Of a stretch of 26,025 nucleotides of DNA, positions 24,648 through 26,025 are shown in pieces. Numbering within the stretch: position 1 is the first letter of the stretch; each line of letters begins with the position of its first letter. Location of the stretch: the NCBI GenBank assembly GCA_050181295.1, contig JBFXDI010000050.1, forward strand, positions 1 through 26,025, in the 5' to 3' direction. The notes beneath the pieces were generated by a model. The model made no database searches. It saw only the letters and a program-made list of their open reading frames with translations, and was not told the origin of the DNA. The position numbers and the translations under genes were made by a program. The DNA is from JBFXDI01 sp050181295 (GTDB taxonomy: Bacteria; Pseudomonadota; Alphaproteobacteria; Rhizobiales; Aestuariivirgaceae).

Positions 24648-25505
24648 ATGCCAGCGAAACGCGCCTACTGGTCGGGACAGCTTCGGCTGTCGCTGGTTTC
24701 GATTCCCATCGACATTTTCCCGGCCACCACGTCAGCCTCGCGCCTGAGCTTCCGCCAGATTCACAAGCCGACCGGCAAGCCCATCCAGTACGAGAAGACG
24801 GTGGCGGGCGCCGGCCCGGTCGACCGCGACGAGATCATCAAGGGCTACGAGGTCGACAAGGGCAACTACGTGCTCCTCACCGAGGAGGAGCTCGATGCGG
24901 TGAAGCTCGAGAGCCGCAAGACACTCGAGCTCTCCCAGTTCGTCGATGCCTGCGAGATCGACCCAATCTACTTCGAGCGCCCCTACTACGTGGTGCCCTC
25001 GGACGAACTGGCGGAGGACGCCTACCGGGTCATCCGCGATGCGCTGAGATCGACCAAGAAGGTGGGGCTCGGCCAGCTCGCGATGCGGGGGCGCGAGAAC
25101 GTGGTCGCGGTAAAACCTTCCGGCAACGGCCTCGTGCTCGAGACGCTCCGCTACGAGGACGAGATCCGCAAGGCCGATCCCTATTTCCGGGAGATCGGCA
25201 AGGGCAAGTCGAACGAGGATCTTCTCGCCGTCGCCAAGCAGCTCATCGACAAGAAGACCGCCCCCTTCGATGCCGGCGCCTTCAAGGACCATTACGGCAA
25301 GGCGCTGAAGGAGCTGGTCGAGCGCAAGCTCAAGTCGAAGGGCCGCAAGATCACGGTCGAGAAGGAGGAGAAGCGGCCGACGGGCGACAACGTCATCGAC
25401 CTCATGTCGGCCCTCAAGAAGAGCCTCGGGAAATCCGGCGCCAAGCCCAGCGCGAAGTCCAGACCTGCTAGGAAGACGCGCGCGCGCAAGCGCAAGTCCG
25501 CCTGA
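24648..25505 (+). CDS. ku: Non-homologous end-joining protein Ku
   Basis: Bacterial Ku is a homodimeric ring that binds DNA double-strand ends and recruits LigD for end joining. The 285-residue length is usual. Ku core marks are YWSGQLRLSLVSIPI at the N-terminus, RQIHKPTGKPIQYEKT, KGYEVDKGNYVLLTEEEL, PYYVVPSDELAEDAY and LGQLAMRGRENVVAVKP. The last about 30 residues are a Lys/Arg/Ala-rich tail (ending RKTRARKRKSA) of the type that aids DNA binding and threading. The start ATG has GAGGG four bases upstream. It is two bases before the ligD start and probably shares the EcfG-type promoter upstream. Confidence 0.95.
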   Translation: MPAKRAYWSGQLRLSLVSIPIDIFPATTSASRLSFRQIHKPTGKPIQYEKTVAGAGPVDRDEIIKGYEVDKGNYVLLTEEELDAVKLESRKTLELSQFVDACEIDPIYFERPYYVVPSDELAEDAYRVIRDALRSTKKVGLGQLAMRGRENVVAVKPSGNGLVLETLRYEDEIRKADPYFREIGKGKSNEDLLAVAKQLIDKKTAPFDAGAFKDHYGKALKELVERKLKSKGRKITVEKEEKRPTGDNVIDLMSALKKSLGKSGAKPSAKSRPARKTRARKRKSA

Positions 25506-25507
25506 CC

Positions 25508-26025
25508 ATGGCCGACACGCTCGCCACCTACCGCAAGAAGCGCGATTTTGCGAAGACCCCCGAGCCGGCGGGCAGAGCGAAATCGAAAGGGCACAGCTTC
25601 GTCGTCCAGAAGCATGATGCAAGCCGACTGCACTACGATTTCCGGCTGGAGCTCGACGGCGTGCTGAAGAGCTGGGCCGTGACCCGCGGCATGAGCCTCG
25701 ACCCGGCGGACAAGCGGCTGGCGGTGAGGACCGAGGACCACCCGATCGAGTATGGCGGCTTCGAGGGCACGATCCCCAAGGGCCAGTATGGCGGCGGAAC
25801 CGTGATGCTGTGGGACACGGGCACCTGGGAACCGCTGCACGATCCGCGCAAGGGTATGAAGGAGGGGATGCTGCATTTCCTCCTGCACGGGCAGCGGCTT
25901 AAAGGTGGCTGGGCGCTCGTCCGCATGCGGCCGCGGCCGAAGGAGAAGTCGGAGAACTGGCTCCTCATCAAGGAGAACGACGAGGAAGCCTCCAGGCGCA
26001 AGGACATCCTCAAGGCCAACGAGAC
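25508..26025 (+). CDS. ligD: Multifunctional NHEJ ligase LigD, N-terminal part
   Basis: The frame opens with an ATG two bases after ku and stays open to the window edge, so only the first 172 complete codons are seen. They form the 3'-phosphoesterase domain of LigD: QKHDASRLHYDFRLE gives H36, H42, D44 and R46, and TEDHPIEYGGFEG gives H78 and Y82, which correspond in order and spacing to the known metal- and phosphate-binding residues of the Pseudomonas enzyme. FEGTIPKGQYGGGTV follows. The domain trims 3' ends before ligation. Ligase and polymerase domains would lie beyond the window, so it cannot be told whether this is full LigD or a stand-alone phosphoesterase. Confidence 0.93.
   Translation, partial: MADTLATYRKKRDFAKTPEPAGRAKSKGHSFVVQKHDASRLHYDFRLELDGVLKSWAVTRGMSLDPADKRLAVRTEDHPIEYGGFEGTIPKGQYGGGTVMLWDTGTWEPLHDPRKGMKEGMLHFLLHGQRLKGGWALVRMRPRPKEKSENWLLIKENDEEASRRKDILKANE

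Noticed and set aside
1..26025. Mobile elements, CRISPR arrays, tRNA or rRNA genes
   Set aside because: No transposase or integrase motifs, no regularly spaced repeats and no tRNA-like cloverleaf were found by eye; all long stretches are explained by housekeeping or accessory genes.

Overview
The window looks like a chromosomal segment of a GC-rich alphaproteobacterium, most likely of the order Hyphomicrobiales (Rhizobiales). This is inferred from the gene content: a dcw cluster ending in an alphaproteobacterial-type ftsQ and ftsA, fumC followed by a small ribbon-helix-helix protein, tandem PRC-barrel protein, Ku/LigD, and motifs matching the EcfG stress sigma factor. I cannot name the genus. 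There are no rRNA, tRNA, CRISPR or insertion-sequence genes, and no gap longer than about 170 bases.

Bases 1-10713 hold the second half of a division and cell-wall (dcw) cluster, all on the plus strand and tightly packed: murF (3' end only), mraY, murD, ftsW, murG, murC, murB, ddl, ftsQ, ftsA. Together they build lipid II from UDP-MurNAc (MurC, MurD, MurF, MraY, MurG, with MurB and Ddl supplying substrates) and assemble the septal machinery (FtsW, FtsQ, FtsA). Several junctions are 1-4 base or 20 base overlaps, suggesting translational coupling. ftsZ, which usually follows ftsA, is not there. Instead fumC follows, with a TTG start and its ribosome-binding site in the loop of a perfect 10-bp hairpin, then an 83-residue ribbon-helix-helix protein.

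Bases 12444-18577 are on the minus strand: a very large AsmA-family envelope protein with a glutamine/glutamate-rich coiled-coil tail, an FAD-linked D-lactate dehydrogenase-like oxidase, and a double PRC-barrel protein.

The right part, from about 17.9 kb on, looks like a stress-response island. Between the PRC-barrel gene and the next gene there are two divergent matches to the EcfG general-stress promoter (GGAAC-N17-CGTT on both strands). The plus-strand one faces a three-gene operon: N-formylglutamate amidohydrolase-like enzyme, DUF1704 putative metallopeptidase (HEIGVH motif) and glutathione-synthetase-like ATP-grasp ligase. This cassette joins a hydrolase, a peptidase and an amide-bond ligase and is the best candidate for a poorly described system. 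A convergent minus-strand operon carries CbpA-type DnaJ, its modulator CbpM and an MgtC/SapB membrane protein. A third GGAAC-N16-CGTT match precedes a 68-residue single-pass membrane protein, Ku and the start of LigD (cut by the window end), i.e. a non-homologous end-joining operon that appears to be under general stress control.
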